Assembly (NCBI GenBank): GCA_005884115.1
Contig: VAXW01000003.1
Span: forward strand, 186,001-250,000
Origin: Actinomycetota bacterium
GTDB taxonomy: Bacteria > Actinomycetota > Thermoleophilia > Solirubrobacterales > Solirubrobacteraceae
DNA: 64,000 bases
Reading direction: 5' to 3'
This document shows positions 52,606-61,388 of the stretch, one piece after another. The stretch's first letter is position 1, and each line of letters starts with the position of its first letter. The notes below the pieces were generated by a model. It did no database searches. It was not told the origin of the DNA and saw only the letters and a program-made list of their open reading frames with translations. The position numbers and the translations under genes are program-made.

Positions 52606-53037
52606 ATGGACACATGGGTCCTGTGGCTGGTGGCGGCGTGCGTCCTCGGCGTCGGCGAGATGCACCAGGGCGGCTTCTACCTGGCACCGTTCGCTCTGGG
52701 GGCAGCGCTCGCCGCCATGGTCAGCCTGCTCGGGGTGGGTGCGCTGCTGTCCACGATCGTGTTCCTGCTCGCGTCGGCGATCGTCTTCGCGACGCTACGG
52801 CCCGTCGCCCGCCGCCACCGCCATCTGCCGCCGCCTATCCGCACGGGGGCTGCTGCGCTCGTGGGGCGCCCGGCGATCGTGCTCGAGCGAATCGCCAACT
52901 CCGAGGGCGTCGGTTGCGTGAAGATCGACGGCGAGGTGTGGACGGCTCGCAGCTACGACGAAGAGCAGGTGTTCGACCCGGGCGAGCGCGTCGAGGTCGT
53001 CGAGATCCGCGGAGCGACTGCGCTTGTGATGCACTGA
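52606..53037 (+). CDS. NfeD-like membrane protein
   Basis: 143 residues: two to three membrane helices (VLWLVAACVLGVGEMHQ, LAPFALGAALAAMVSLLG, LLSTIVFLLASAIVF) then an OB-fold C-terminal domain (GAAALVGRPAIVLERI ... DGEVWTARSYDEEQVFDPGE). NfeD proteins accompany SPFH/stomatin partners, and one follows 49 bp downstream, so a membrane-microdomain pair is likely. Confidence 0.9.
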   Translation: MDTWVLWLVAACVLGVGEMHQGGFYLAPFALGAALAAMVSLLGVGALLSTIVFLLASAIVFATLRPVARRHRHLPPPIRTGAAALVGRPAIVLERIANSEGVGCVKIDGEVWTARSYDEEQVFDPGERVEVVEIRGATALVMH

Positions 53038-53086
53038 GCTTGCGCCGGCACTTGCACGCGGGAAGACAAGAGAAAGGAACCCACCG

Positions 53087-54136
53087 ATGGTCGCTGTGAT
53101 CGTAGTCGTGGTCGTGGTTGTGTTCGCGCTGATCGTCGCCGCGCGCACGATCCGCGTGATCCCGCAGGCGCGAGCGGGGGTGGTCGAGCGCCTCGGCCGC
53201 TATAACCGCACCCTGCAACCGGGGCTGACGATCGTCACGCCGTTCATCGACCGCGTGCGCCCGCTCGTGGACCTTCGCGAGCAAGTCGTCAACTTCGCGC
53301 CCCAGTCCGTCATCACCGAGGACAACGTCGTGGTGGGGATCGAGACGGTGCTCTATTTCACGATCACCGACCCGCGCTCGGCCACGTACGAGATCGCGAA
53401 CCCGCTTCAGGCGATCGAGCAGCTGACGGTGACGACGCTGCGCAACGTGATCGGCGGGCTGACGCTCGAGGCGACGCTCACGGCGCGCGAGAACGTCAAC
53501 GCGGAGCTGCGCACGGTGCTCGACGAGGCAACGGGCAAGTGGGGTATCCGCATCAATCGCGTGGAGATCAAGTCGGTCGACCCGCCGCCTGACATCAAGA
53601 CGGCGATGGAGAAGCAGATGCGCGCCGAGCGCGACCGGCGCGCGGCGATCCTGACCGCAGAAGGAGAGAAGCAGTCGCAGATCCTGACCGCCGAGGGCGC
53701 CAAGCAGGCCGCGGTCCTGACAGCTGAGGGCGCGCGCCAGTCCGCGATCCTGCGCGCGGAGGGCGAAGCGAAGGCGATCGACACGGTCTTCTCGGCCATT
53801 CACGCCGGCCACCCGACCCGGGAGCTGCTGAGCTACGAATACCTGCAGATGCTCCCCCAACTGGCCGAAGGCGATGCGAACAAGGTGTTCGTCGTCCCAT
53901 CCGAGTTCGCGCAGGCATTCGGCGGGCTCGGCGCCGCGCTCGCGCGCGCGACGGAGCCCGCGCCGCCTGGTGCGCTGCCGGGCGCGCAGGGCGATGGTCC
54001 GCCTGGGCAGGCCACCGGCGGGCCCCCGCCGCCCCCGAGCGCTGCCCCCCCGCGGGCGCCCGGAACGCCCCGACGCCGCGGCGCCGAGGAGACGCCGCCG
54101 CGGTCCGATGATCAGCCGGCAGACGGCGCCCGCTGA
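53087..54136 (+). CDS. SPFH/stomatin-like membrane protein
   Basis: 349 residues: an N-terminal Val-rich anchor (VAVIVVVVVVVFALIVAA), an SPFH domain (VVERLGRYNRTLQPGLTIV, PQSVITEDNVVVGIETVLYF) and a helical region of 10-residue repeats (ILTAEGEKQS, ILTAEGAKQA, VLTAEGARQS), then a Pro/Gly-rich tail. Similar to QmcA/paraslipin. Start follows a GAAAGGA site. Likely oligomerises at the membrane with the NfeD protein upstream. The 3' end overlaps the O-methyltransferase by 29 bp. Confidence 0.9.
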   Translation: MVAVIVVVVVVVFALIVAARTIRVIPQARAGVVERLGRYNRTLQPGLTIVTPFIDRVRPLVDLREQVVNFAPQSVITEDNVVVGIETVLYFTITDPRSATYEIANPLQAIEQLTVTTLRNVIGGLTLEATLTARENVNAELRTVLDEATGKWGIRINRVEIKSVDPPPDIKTAMEKQMRAERDRRAAILTAEGEKQSQILTAEGAKQAAVLTAEGARQSAILRAEGEAKAIDTVFSAIHAGHPTRELLSYEYLQMLPQLAEGDANKVFVVPSEFAQAFGGLGAALARATEPAPPGALPGAQGDGPPGQATGGPPPPPSAAPPRAPGTPRRRGAEETPPRSDDQPADGAR

Positions 54137-54773
54137 GGTGACGCTGATCGATGAGGCGCTCGAGCGCTACGCGCACGAGCATACGACGCAGCTCGCCGAG
54201 TGGATGCGGGAGCTGGAGCGCGAGGCGCGCTCTTCCTTGCCCTACCCGCAGATGCTCAGCGGCCAAGTGGTCGGGCGCCTGCTGGAACTGCTCGTCCACG
54301 CAGTCGGGGGCCGCAACGTTCTCGAGATCGGGACCTACGCGGGCTACTCCGCGCTGGCGATGGCCGCCGGCCTGCACCCGGAGGGCCGCGTGATCACGTG
54401 CGAGATCGAGCCGGAGTTCGCGGCCTTTGCGCGACGCCACATCGAGCAGAGCCCGTACTCCGAGCGCATCGAGATCCGCGTCGGCCCGGCGCTCGACACG
54501 ATCGAGACGCTGAGCGGCCCGTTCGACTTCGTGTTCATCGACGCGGACAAGACAGGCTACCCCGCCTACTACGAGGCGGTCCTGCCCAAGCTCGCGCCCT
54601 CGGGGCTGATCGCGCTCGACAACACGCTGCGCTCCGGCACGGTGCTCGATCCTGGTGCGAACGAGGCGGCGCGCGCGATCGACGAGCTCAACGCGACGCT
54701 CGCGCGCGACGCTCGCGTCGTGTGCACACTGCTGACCGTGCGCGATGGCATAACGCTCGTGCGCCGACGCTAG
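54108..54773 (+). CDS. Class I O-methyltransferase (caffeoyl-CoA/catechol type)
   Basis: 221 residues. SAM motif VLEIGTYAGYSALAMA and metal-binding FVFIDADKTGYPAYYEAVLP and IALDNTLRSGTVLDP identify the Mg-dependent small-molecule O-methyltransferase family. Substrate unknown. ATG 54108 is chosen because upstream in-frame sequence overlaps the SPFH gene without conserved features. Confidence 0.88.
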   Translation: MISRQTAPAEVTLIDEALERYAHEHTTQLAEWMRELEREARSSLPYPQMLSGQVVGRLLELLVHAVGGRNVLEIGTYAGYSALAMAAGLHPEGRVITCEIEPEFAAFARRHIEQSPYSERIEIRVGPALDTIETLSGPFDFVFIDADKTGYPAYYEAVLPKLAPSGLIALDNTLRSGTVLDPGANEAARAIDELNATLARDARVVCTLLTVRDGITLVRRR

Positions 54774-54776
54774 CCT
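54771..54776 (+). promoter_or_regulatory. Putative -10 box (TAGCCT) before ffh
   Basis: TAGCCT overlaps the methyltransferase stop and ends 8 bases before the ffh GTG at 54785. Confidence 0.45.
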
Positions 54777-54784
54777 GGCCAGCG

Positions 54785-56113
54785 GTGTTCGATTCGCTCG
54801 CACACAAGCTGCAGGGCACGCTCAGCGAGGTGCGCAACCGCGGCACGCTCACCGAGCGCGACGTGGATCTGACCATGCGCGAGATCCGTCTGGCGCTGCT
54901 CGAGGCCGACGTGAACTTCCAGGTGGTCAAGCAGCTCACGGCTGACCTTCGCGAGCGTTGCAGAGGGGCTGAGGTGATCGGCCACCTCAACCCTGGCCAG
55001 CAGGTGGTGAAGATCGTGGCCGAGGAGCTGACGAAGCTGATGGGGGGCGCCGCAGCGGCGCTGAGCTTTTCGGCCCGCCCCCCGACCGTGATCATGATCG
55101 CGGGCCTGCAGGGCTCGGGCAAGACGACAGCGGCGGCCAAGCTCGCGCGCCACCTGCGCGGGGAGCACTCGAGCAGCGTGGCGCTCGCCGCCTGTGACAC
55201 CCGCCGCCCGGCGGCGGTCGAGCAGCTCGTGAAGCTGAGCGCGCAGGCGGGCGCCGCCGCGTATGAGCGCGGAACCGACGCTGACCCCGTCGAGATCGCG
55301 GCGTGGGCGCTCGAGCGCGCTCGCGACGAGGGCAAGGACGTGCTGATCGTCGATACGAGCGGGCGCCTGCACGTGGACGAGGAGTTGATGGGCGAGCTCG
55401 TGCGCATGCAGGCGGCGCTGGAGCCGCACCACGTGCTGCTGGTGGTCGATGCGATGACGGGCCAGGACGCGGTGAACGTCGCCAAGACGTTTGCCGAGGC
55501 GGTCGACTTCGACGGCGCCGTGGTCTCCAAGCTCGACGGCGATGCCCGCGGCGGCGCGGCGCTGTCGGTGCGCGCGCTGACGGGCAAGCCGATCCTGTTT
55601 GCCTCCACCGGCGAGAAGCTCGAGCAGTTCGAGCGCTTTCACCCCGATCGCATGGCGCAGCGGATCCTGGGGATGGGCGACGTGATGAGCCTGATCGAGG
55701 CCGCGGAGCACGAGTTCGACGAGGACCAGGCGCGCGACCTGGAGAGAAAGCTGCGACGCAACGAGTTCGGCCTCGACGACTTTCTGGGCCAGCTCAAGAT
55801 GATCCGCCGCATGGGCCCGCTGAGCAACCTGCTGGGCATGATCCCGGGGCTCGCAGCTGTCCAGCCGCAGCAGGTCGATGAGCGCGAGCTCGACCGGATC
55901 CAGGCGATCATCCTCTCGATGACCGGCGACGAGCAGCGCAGGCCGGAGCTCATCAACGGCTCGCGGCGGCTGCGAATTGCGCGCGGGTCGGGGACGAGCG
56001 TGCAGCAGGTCAGCGCGCTGCTCAGGCAGTTCTCGGAGATGCGCAAGATCATGCGCCAGCTCAGCCGCGGCCGGATGGGCGACATTGGCGCCCTGCTGCG
56101 CGGAGGTCCCTGA
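54785..56113 (+). CDS. ffh: Signal recognition particle protein Ffh
   Basis: SRP54 GTPase, 442 residues. N domain starts FDSLAHKLQGTLSEVRNRG; G domain has GLQGSGKTTAAAKLA, DTRRPAAVEQL, DTSGRLHVDEELM and SKLDGDARGG; the M domain follows with MGPLSNLLGMIPG and RIARGSGTSVQQVSALLRQF. GTG 54785 gives the standard N-terminus. Binds signal peptides and 4.5S RNA and docks at FtsY. No ffs gene was seen in the window. Confidence 0.96.
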   Translation: MFDSLAHKLQGTLSEVRNRGTLTERDVDLTMREIRLALLEADVNFQVVKQLTADLRERCRGAEVIGHLNPGQQVVKIVAEELTKLMGGAAAALSFSARPPTVIMIAGLQGSGKTTAAAKLARHLRGEHSSSVALAACDTRRPAAVEQLVKLSAQAGAAAYERGTDADPVEIAAWALERARDEGKDVLIVDTSGRLHVDEELMGELVRMQAALEPHHVLLVVDAMTGQDAVNVAKTFAEAVDFDGAVVSKLDGDARGGAALSVRALTGKPILFASTGEKLEQFERFHPDRMAQRILGMGDVMSLIEAAEHEFDEDQARDLERKLRRNEFGLDDFLGQLKMIRRMGPLSNLLGMIPGLAAVQPQQVDERELDRIQAIILSMTGDEQRRPELINGSRRLRIARGSGTSVQQVSALLRQFSEMRKIMRQLSRGRMGDIGALLRGGP

Positions 56114-56150
56114 GCGCATCTGCACGGCGGCGCGGCGGCCAGACACCGTC

Positions 56151-56156
56151 TAAGCT
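56151..56156 (+). promoter_or_regulatory. Putative -10 box (TAAGCT) of the rpsP operon
   Basis: TAAGCT lies 39 bases before TTG 56196. The leader carries a GAGAGGA ribosome binding site (56184-56190), 5 bases before the start, unlike the leaderless genes nearby. Confidence 0.4.
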
Positions 56157-56195
56157 CTGGCTCGCAGGAGCAGAAAACGAGCAGAGAGGACAGAG

Positions 56196-56450
56196 TTGGC
56201 GGTCAGGTTGAGGCTCACGCGCGTGGGCGGAAAGAAGGACCCGATCTGGCGGGTGGTCGTTGCCGACCAGCGCTCGCCGCGCGACGGTCGCGTGATTGAG
56301 ACGATCGGCCATTACAACCCGCAGAGCGATCCGTCGACGATCGTGCTCGATGAGGAGCGCGCGCGCAGCTGGCTGGCGCGCGGTGCTCAGCCATCGGACA
56401 CGGTTCGCAAGCTGCTGCGCATCAGGGGCATCTCCGCGGGCGGCGCGTGA
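56196..56450 (+). CDS. rpsP: 30S ribosomal protein S16
   Basis: 84-residue S16: [20 protein letters not shown] and [19 protein letters not shown] are diagnostic. TTG start follows a GAGAGGA site at ideal spacing. Heads rpsP-khpA-rimM-trmD, all linked to ribosome and tRNA maturation. Confidence 0.97.
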   Translation: MAVRLRLTRVGGKKDPIWRVVVADQRSPRDGRVIETIGHYNPQSDPSTIVLDEERARSWLARGAQPSDTVRKLLRIRGISAGGA

Positions 56451-56481
56451 GCATGTCCGGCAGCCTCCAAGGGCGACCGGC

Positions 56482-56763
56482 ATGACCGCGCACAGCGACG
56501 CCGACGATCTTGCGCAGCCGGGCGAGATTCCGCGACAGCTGCTCGAGTATCTGGCCGAATGCCTCGTTGACTCGCCTGAGAAGGTCTCGGTGGAACGTTT
56601 CGAGGGCGACGGCGGGACGATCGTCCTGGAGCTGTGCGTCGGCCCCGACGACTACGGCAGGGTGATCGGCCGCGGCGGGCGAACCGCCCATGCGCTGCGG
56701 GCGGTCGTCAAAGCGGCGGCCACGGGCGAGGGCTCGCACGTGCTCGTCGACATCGTCGAGTGA
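56482..56763 (+). CDS. khpA: KhpA-type KH-domain RNA-binding protein
   Basis: 93 residues with a single KH domain; GRVIGRGGRTAHALR contains the GxxG loop. Usual occupant of the rpsP-rimM gap. N-terminal 20 residues are acidic. Stop overlaps the rimM GTG. Confidence 0.92.
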   Translation: MTAHSDADDLAQPGEIPRQLLEYLAECLVDSPEKVSVERFEGDGGTIVLELCVGPDDYGRVIGRGGRTAHALRAVVKAAATGEGSHVLVDIVE

Positions 56764-57341
56764 GCGGGGGCCGCGAGCGGCCGCCAGCGGTTGCAGTGCG
56801 AGAGCCGGACGCTCAACTCGAGGCGGGTCGCGTTGGCCGGGCGCACGGCCTGGACGGGAGCTTCTACGTGACCGGGGCGCAAGCGCGCCTGCTGGTGGTG
56901 GGCACGCTCGTGAGCGTCGCGGGCGCCACGGCCGCGATCGTGCGCCGCGCCGGGACCGACGAGCGCCCGATCGTGCGCCTGCAGGGAGTCGACGACCGAG
57001 CCTCCGCCGAAGAGCTGCGCGGCCTTTCGCTCACTGTCCTGCGGCGGCAGGAGCCGACGCTCGCTCCGGGGGAATGGTGGTCACGGGAACTCGAGTCGTG
57101 CGAGGTATGGGACCGCGGGCGACGGATCGGCACCGTGGCTCGAGTGCTCGAGCTTCCTTCGTGCGAGGCCCTGGAAGTACGGCTTATCTCGGGCGGAGAC
57201 CCGCTCCTCGTGCCGATGGTCAAAGACGCGGTGTTGCGCGTCGACACAGCGCGCGGCACGATCGAGATCGACGGCGAGTTCCTCGGCCTCGCCGGCACTG
57301 GCGCTGGCGCCGGAGCGGATGCGGACACGGAGCGCGGCTGA
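56760..57341 (+). CDS. rimM: Ribosome maturation factor RimM
   Basis: 193 residues. N-terminal RimM barrel with [16 protein letters not shown] and [18 protein letters not shown]-terminal PRC-barrel ([23 protein letters not shown] ... [14 protein letters not shown]). Binds S19 and aids 30S head assembly. GTG 56760 overlaps khpA; GTG 56796 would remove a 12-residue leader and is also possible. Confidence 0.93.
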   Translation: MSGGRERPPAVAVREPDAQLEAGRVGRAHGLDGSFYVTGAQARLLVVGTLVSVAGATAAIVRRAGTDERPIVRLQGVDDRASAEELRGLSLTVLRRQEPTLAPGEWWSRELESCEVWDRGRRIGTVARVLELPSCEALEVRLISGGDPLLVPMVKDAVLRVDTARGTIEIDGEFLGLAGTGAGAGADADTERG

Positions 57342-57345
57342 GACC

Positions 57346-58041
57346 GTGCAGATTGACGTTTTCACCCTGTTTCCCCAGTGGTTTGAGTGGTTTCGCTCGC
57401 AGCGCCACGTGCGCAACGCGCTTGTCGGCGGGTCGTCTGTGGAGTGCGTGGACATCCGCGCTCACACCCCGCTCGCGGGCGGTCAGGTCGACGACGTGCC
57501 CTTTGGGGGCGGCGCGGGCATGCTGCTGCGGGTGGATGTGCTCGACAGCGCGCTGAGCGCTCACTACGGCGTCGACTCGACGCAGCTGCGGGCTGAGCGC
57601 CGCGTGATCGCGCTCGCCCCGGTCGGTCGCGGGCTCGACGAGCAGCTCGCCGCGGAGCTCGCCTCCGAGCCGGCGCTGACGCTGCTGTGCGGGCGCTATG
57701 AGGGCTTCGACGAGCGCATCATCGAGCATCTGTGCAGCGACGTGATCTCGATCGGGCCGTACGTCCTCTCGGGCGGCGAGCTCGCGGCAATGGTCGTCTG
57801 CGACGCCGTGCTGCGCAAGCTCCCGGGAGTGCTCGGTGACGAGCGCTCGGCGCTCGAGGAGTCCTTCAGCGCGGCGCTTAAAGGAGCGCCGGAGTACCCG
57901 CACTACACCCGTCCGGCCGATTACCGCGGCTGGCGCGTACCTGCGGTCCTGCTATCGGGGCACCACGCGGAGATCGAGCGCTGGCGGCACGAGCGCAGCC
58001 TCGAGCGCGGCGCGCGTGCCGACGGCGGTGGGCAGGGCTGA
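57346..58041 (+). CDS. trmD: tRNA guanine-N1 methyltransferase TrmD
   Basis: Methylates G37 of tRNAs. SPOUT-family knot: [56 protein letters not shown], then [23 protein letters not shown]. The usual SIGDYVLSGGE has Pro for Asp. 231 residues. GTG 57346 chosen 4 bp after rimM. Confidence 0.95.
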   Translation: MQIDVFTLFPQWFEWFRSQRHVRNALVGGSSVECVDIRAHTPLAGGQVDDVPFGGGAGMLLRVDVLDSALSAHYGVDSTQLRAERRVIALAPVGRGLDEQLAAELASEPALTLLCGRYEGFDERIIEHLCSDVISIGPYVLSGGELAAMVVCDAVLRKLPGVLGDERSALEESFSAALKGAPEYPHYTRPADYRGWRVPAVLLSGHHAEIERWRHERSLERGARADGGGQG

Positions 58042-58143
58042 CCGCAAGCGCGGGCGCGCATCTCCGCTACCATGCTTCGGCGCAGGCCGGAGCATCGCTT
58101 TCAGGCCCGCTCCCGGCCGTCCCATCCGCCTCTCCTGACCAAC

Positions 58144-58863
58144 ATGAGCAGCGTCATCGAAAGCATCGAGCGCGCGCAGCTGCGACGTGTTCCCAACTTC
58201 GCGCCAGGCGACCGCGTCAAGGTGCATTTCCAGGTCATCGAGGGGTCTCGTCGCCGCGTGCAGGTGTTCGAGGGCGTGGTGATCAAGCGGCAGGGGCACG
58301 GCGCGCGGGAGACGTTCACGGTGCGCAAGCAGTCCTTCGGGGTCGGCGTCGAGCGAACCTTCCCGGTGCACTCGCCGAAGATCGAGCGGATCGAGCTGGC
58401 TTCGCGGGGCGACGTTCGCCGGGCCAAGCTCTACTACCTGCGTGCCCGCGTCGGCAAGCGCGCGCGGGTTCGCGAGCGCCGCTACGCAGGCCCCGAGGCG
58501 GAGCTCGAGCCGGGCCTGCTGCACGAACCCGACGGAGCGACCGATGCCGAGGGCGTGACCGCGGAAGAGGCGGTTGCCGCCGAAGCGGGCGGCGAGCAGC
58601 CGCTCGAGGAAGCAGCCGGCGGCGAGGATGGCGAGCCCTCGGGCCCCGCCGAGGCGGCGGCGGACGCCCCCGAGGGCCCCGGCGAGGGCGCAGCCGATGC
58701 GCCTGAGCAGAACGATGGGGGGGAGTCGAGCCACGCAGAAGCAGGCGACGCTACGCTGGATGGCCCGGCCGACGCCCAGGCCGCCGAGGCGGTCGCGGGC
58801 GAAGAGTCCCCCGATGGCGGAGCGGATCAAGGGGATACGCCTGCCGGCGCTGAGCCGGCGTGA
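58144..58863 (+). CDS. rplS: 50S ribosomal protein L19 with long acidic C-terminal extension
   Basis: Residues 1 to about 117 are canonical L19 ([66 protein letters not shown]). A further 120 residues, very rich in Glu, Ala, Gly and Asp and with no basic clusters, extend the protein to 239, about twice normal. The reading frame of the tail is open and overlaps lepB. ATG 58144 gives the normal N-terminus; a TACCAT box (58068-58073) could be the -10 with a 64-base leader. Confidence 0.92.
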   Translation: MSSVIESIERAQLRRVPNFAPGDRVKVHFQVIEGSRRRVQVFEGVVIKRQGHGARETFTVRKQSFGVGVERTFPVHSPKIERIELASRGDVRRAKLYYLRARVGKRARVRERRYAGPEAELEPGLLHEPDGATDAEGVTAEEAVAAEAGGEQPLEEAAGGEDGEPSGPAEAAADAPEGPGEGAADAPEQNDGGESSHAEAGDATLDGPADAQAAEAVAGEESPDGGADQGDTPAGAEPA

Positions 58864-59504
58864 GGCTAATCCCAAAGCCGAAGTCGACGCTCGGCTCGAT
58901 CGTCGAGCTCGCCGTCATCATCGCGATCGCGCTTGGCCTCGCGCTCGCGATCCAGGCATACATCGTCAAGCCGTACCGCATTCCGAGCGGCTCGATGGAG
59001 CCCACACTGGCGGTCGGGCAGCGCGTGCTCGTAAACCGTATCGGCACCCACTTCAGCGATCCGCACGTCGGCGAGATCGCGGTGTTCCATCCCCCCAAGC
59101 ACGCTCAGCAGGAGGTCTGCGGCCCGGTGCCCCACACGATCCGGCCCGGCGGGGCCGCCTGCGCGGAACCTGAGCCGAAAAGTTCGGGCGTGAACTTCAT
59201 CAAGCGCATCGTGGCGGGGCCGGGCGACGAGATCTACATCCGCGAAGGTCATGTATTTCGCAAGCCGGCAGGTAAGAGCAGCTTCAAGGGCGAGCCCGAC
59301 CACTACATCAAAGGCTGCTCCCAGGGCGCCTCGGAGTGCAACTTCCCAACACCGATTAGGATACCCGCCGGTCACTGGTTCATGATGGGCGATAACCGTG
59401 GGGAATCCGACGACAGCCGGTTCTGGGGACCGGTCCCGACCGGATGGATCGTGGGCGGGGCCTTCGCCACTTACTGGCCGCCCGACCGCATCGGGTTCCT
59501 CTAG
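58860..59504 (+). CDS. lepB: Signal peptidase I
   Basis: Membrane serine protease that cleaves Sec signal peptides, 214 residues. One N-terminal membrane helix ([23 protein letters not shown]), catalytic Ser45 in PSGSMEPTL, Lys115 in [13 protein letters not shown] and the box [14 protein letters not shown] 58860 overlaps the rplS stop. An inserted segment with two cysteines lies between the Ser and Lys boxes. It would process the secreted proteins encoded at 17-21 kb. Confidence 0.95.
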   Translation: MRLIPKPKSTLGSIVELAVIIAIALGLALAIQAYIVKPYRIPSGSMEPTLAVGQRVLVNRIGTHFSDPHVGEIAVFHPPKHAQQEVCGPVPHTIRPGGAACAEPEPKSSGVNFIKRIVAGPGDEIYIREGHVFRKPAGKSSFKGEPDHYIKGCSQGASECNFPTPIRIPAGHWFMMGDNRGESDDSRFWGPVPTGWIVGGAFATYWPPDRIGFL

Positions 59505-60264
59505 CGTCGCGGTAGCTGACGCCACCACCACGCCGCCGGCCGCGGCCGGCGCGCGCGGCGCTCCCCCCTCGGCGCGCGCCGGAGGGGCATCTGCCAGGGA
59601 CAGGCGACGTGGCCGGCGCGCTGCCAGCGGGCGGCGCCTGTTCGCGTTCGACCGCCGCCTTGGGGTGCGGCTCGTGGCGGGCGCGGACGAGGCCGGCCGC
59701 GGCAGCCTCGCCGGGCCCCTGGTGGCGGCGGCGGTGATGTTTGACTACGAGGCGATCAGCACGCGCGAGATGCGGGCCTTGCGCGCGCTCAACGACTCAA
59801 AGCAACACACGAGCGAGGCTCGCGATGAGCTCTTCCCGCTCGTGCTGCGCAGCGCGGCACGGGTCGCAGTCGTCAGCCGCTGCGTGCGCGGGATAGACGC
59901 GCGGGGCCTGCACAAGACCAATCTCGCCGCTCTGCGCGACGCGCTCAGCGCTGTCACGAGCGGCGTCCCTGGCGAGGTCGCCTGCCTGCTGGACGGCTTC
60001 TCGGTGTCGGGACTCGAGCGGCCGGTGCGCGCGATCGTCGACGGCGACGCCACGAGCGCCGCGATCGCCGCCGCTTCGATCGTGGCCAAGGTCACGCGCG
60101 ACCGGTTCATGCGCCACGCGGACGCCGAGCATCCGGGTTGGAGCTTTGCCGAGCACGTCGGCTACTCCACGCCCGAGCACCGGGACGCGATCATGCGCCA
60201 GGGCATCTCACCGCTGCACCGGCTGTCGTTCCAGTCGCTCGCCTACCAGCAGCTCGCTCTCTGA
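59398..60264 (+). CDS. rnhB: Ribonuclease HII
   Basis: Cleaves RNA in RNA-DNA hybrids and removes single ribonucleotides. Active-site segments are visible: GADEAGRGSLAGPL, LLDGF, VDGDATSAAIAAASIVAKVTRD. The core begins near RRLFAFDRRLGVRLVAG (base 59632). No ATG, GTG or TTG is in frame between GTG 59398 and GTG 59665, so either translation starts inside lepB (107-bp overlap, adding about 78 low-complexity residues), or a CTG such as 59638, or GTG 59665 is used. I give the longest form. Confidence 0.8.
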   Translation: MGNPTTAGSGDRSRPDGSWAGPSPLTGRPTASGSSSVAVADATTTPPAAAGARGAPPSARAGGASARDRRRGRRAASGRRLFAFDRRLGVRLVAGADEAGRGSLAGPLVAAAVMFDYEAISTREMRALRALNDSKQHTSEARDELFPLVLRSAARVAVVSRCVRGIDARGLHKTNLAALRDALSAVTSGVPGEVACLLDGFSVSGLERPVRAIVDGDATSAAIAAASIVAKVTRDRFMRHADAEHPGWSFAEHVGYSTPEHRDAIMRQGISPLHRLSFQSLAYQQLAL

Positions 60265-60280
60265 GGCTCTCGCGTAGGCG

Positions 60281-60712
60281 CTAGAAGGCGCCTTCGACGT
60301 GGCGCAGCTCGCGCAGGGCGCCGTCGCGGTCCAATATCACGCCGATGGCGTCGAAGCGGATCGCCCGCGCCGAGGGCCGGGCGCGGGTCTCGCGCAGCCA
60401 CGCGGATGCAAGCCTGCGCAGGCGCGCTCGCTGGCTCCCCTGCAGCCCGCTGAGCGGCTCGTGCTCGGTGAGGAGGCGGCGCGCGAAGACGCGACGGGTC
60501 TTGACCTCGGCGAACACGAGCGTGACGCCGTCGAACGCGACCAGGTCGATCTCCCCGGCGCGCGTTCGAACGTTGCGCGCGAGAAGCTCAAACCCCCGCG
60601 CACGCAGGTGTCGCGCGGCGATCTGCTCACCGGTCCGGCCCAAGGCGCGTCGCAGGTCGGCGTCCTCAGTGGGTGGCTGCTGCGCTTGCGAGGAATCGGG
60701 CCCTGAACGCAC
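60281..60712 (-). CDS. yraN: UPF0102 (YraN) family nuclease-like protein
   Basis: 143 residues: GRTGEQIAARHLRARGFELLARNVRTRAGEIDLVA and FAEVKTRR hold the D-ExK residues of restriction-endonuclease-like folds. Biological role is unsettled. GTG 60712, with a TACGGT box 9 bases upstream on the minus strand. It is convergent with rnhB, only 16 bp apart. Confidence 0.9.
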   Translation of the reverse strand: MRSGPDSSQAQQPPTEDADLRRALGRTGEQIAARHLRARGFELLARNVRTRAGEIDLVAFDGVTLVFAEVKTRRVFARRLLTEHEPLSGLQGSQRARLRRLASAWLRETRARPSARAIRFDAIGVILDRDGALRELRHVEGAF

Positions 60713-60854
60713 GAGGGGCGCACCGTAGCGCGCCCTGCGGAGGTGTATTTACCTACTTTCGCCGCGCGCCAACCATAGGTCTTTTGCGGCGAGATATAAG
60801 CCGAGCGTATGGATCTACTTCCTCGGGTGGCGCCTCTGTCGTAGCCTCTTCGGC
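60713..60854. other. Divergent intergenic region, unusually AT-rich
   Basis: 142 bp between yraN and the thioesterase gene. It contains GTGTATTTACC, GATATAAG and a 9-bp hairpin (60757-60765 with 60786-60794, one G-U) in an otherwise very GC-rich window. It should carry promoters in both directions. Confidence 0.5.
60842..60847 (+). promoter_or_regulatory. Putative -10 box (TAGCCT) before the thioesterase
   Basis: TAGCCT ends 7 bases before GTG 60855, the leaderless spacing. Confidence 0.5.
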
Positions 60855-61385
60855 GTGGAAGACGCTTCTGCAACCTCCGAGGAGCGCGACGGCTCGGCGA
60901 GCGGGGCTCCGGCGCGTGGGCGCGGCGGAGCGGCGCAAGACTCCGACGGGGCCGCGCCCTCGGAACCCGCCGGCCCGGGCCGCGGGGCAGGGGCGTTCGA
61001 TGGCGTCAGCGGCTTCATGGGCTTGCGCTGGGACGATCCGCAGACGGTGCGCCTGCAGATCCGCCCCGAGCTGATCAATGCCGGAGGGCTGCTCTCGGGC
61101 GTGGTGACGTACGCGATGGTCGACTACTGCATGGGCTCGACGCTGTGGGCGCAGACGATCGCGGAGGAGCGCATCGCGACGATCAGCATCTCGATCAACT
61201 ACGTCCAGACGGCGGTCGAGGGTGAGCTCGTGTGCCGGTCGGTCCTGGATCGGCGCAATCGCACCAATGCGGTGATGCGCAGCGAGATCCGCCACGAGGA
61301 CGGGCGCCTGCTCGTCACGGCGATCGGCAGCTACACGATCTTCCCCAGGCGCAGGTCGCGATCGGGCGGGAGCGAGAGACGCTGA
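60855..61385 (+). CDS. Hotdog-fold (PaaI-type) thioesterase family protein
   Basis: 176 residues. The first ~50 are acidic/Gly-Ala-rich and probably disordered; the rest is a 4HBT hotdog domain with [23 protein letters not shown] and [20 protein letters not shown]. Such enzymes hydrolyse acyl- or aryl-CoA thioesters; substrate unknown. GTG 60855 supported by the adjacent -10 box. Confidence 0.83.
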   Translation: MEDASATSEERDGSASGAPARGRGGAAQDSDGAAPSEPAGPGRGAGAFDGVSGFMGLRWDDPQTVRLQIRPELINAGGLLSGVVTYAMVDYCMGSTLWAQTIAEERIATISISINYVQTAVEGELVCRSVLDRRNRTNAVMRSEIRHEDGRLLVTAIGSYTIFPRRRSRSGGSERR

Positions 61386-61388
61386 GCC

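Noticed and set aside
53595-54803. 402-codon minus-strand frame opposite SPFH/O-methyltransferase genes
   Set aside because: Shadow frame; plus-strand genes have clear motifs.
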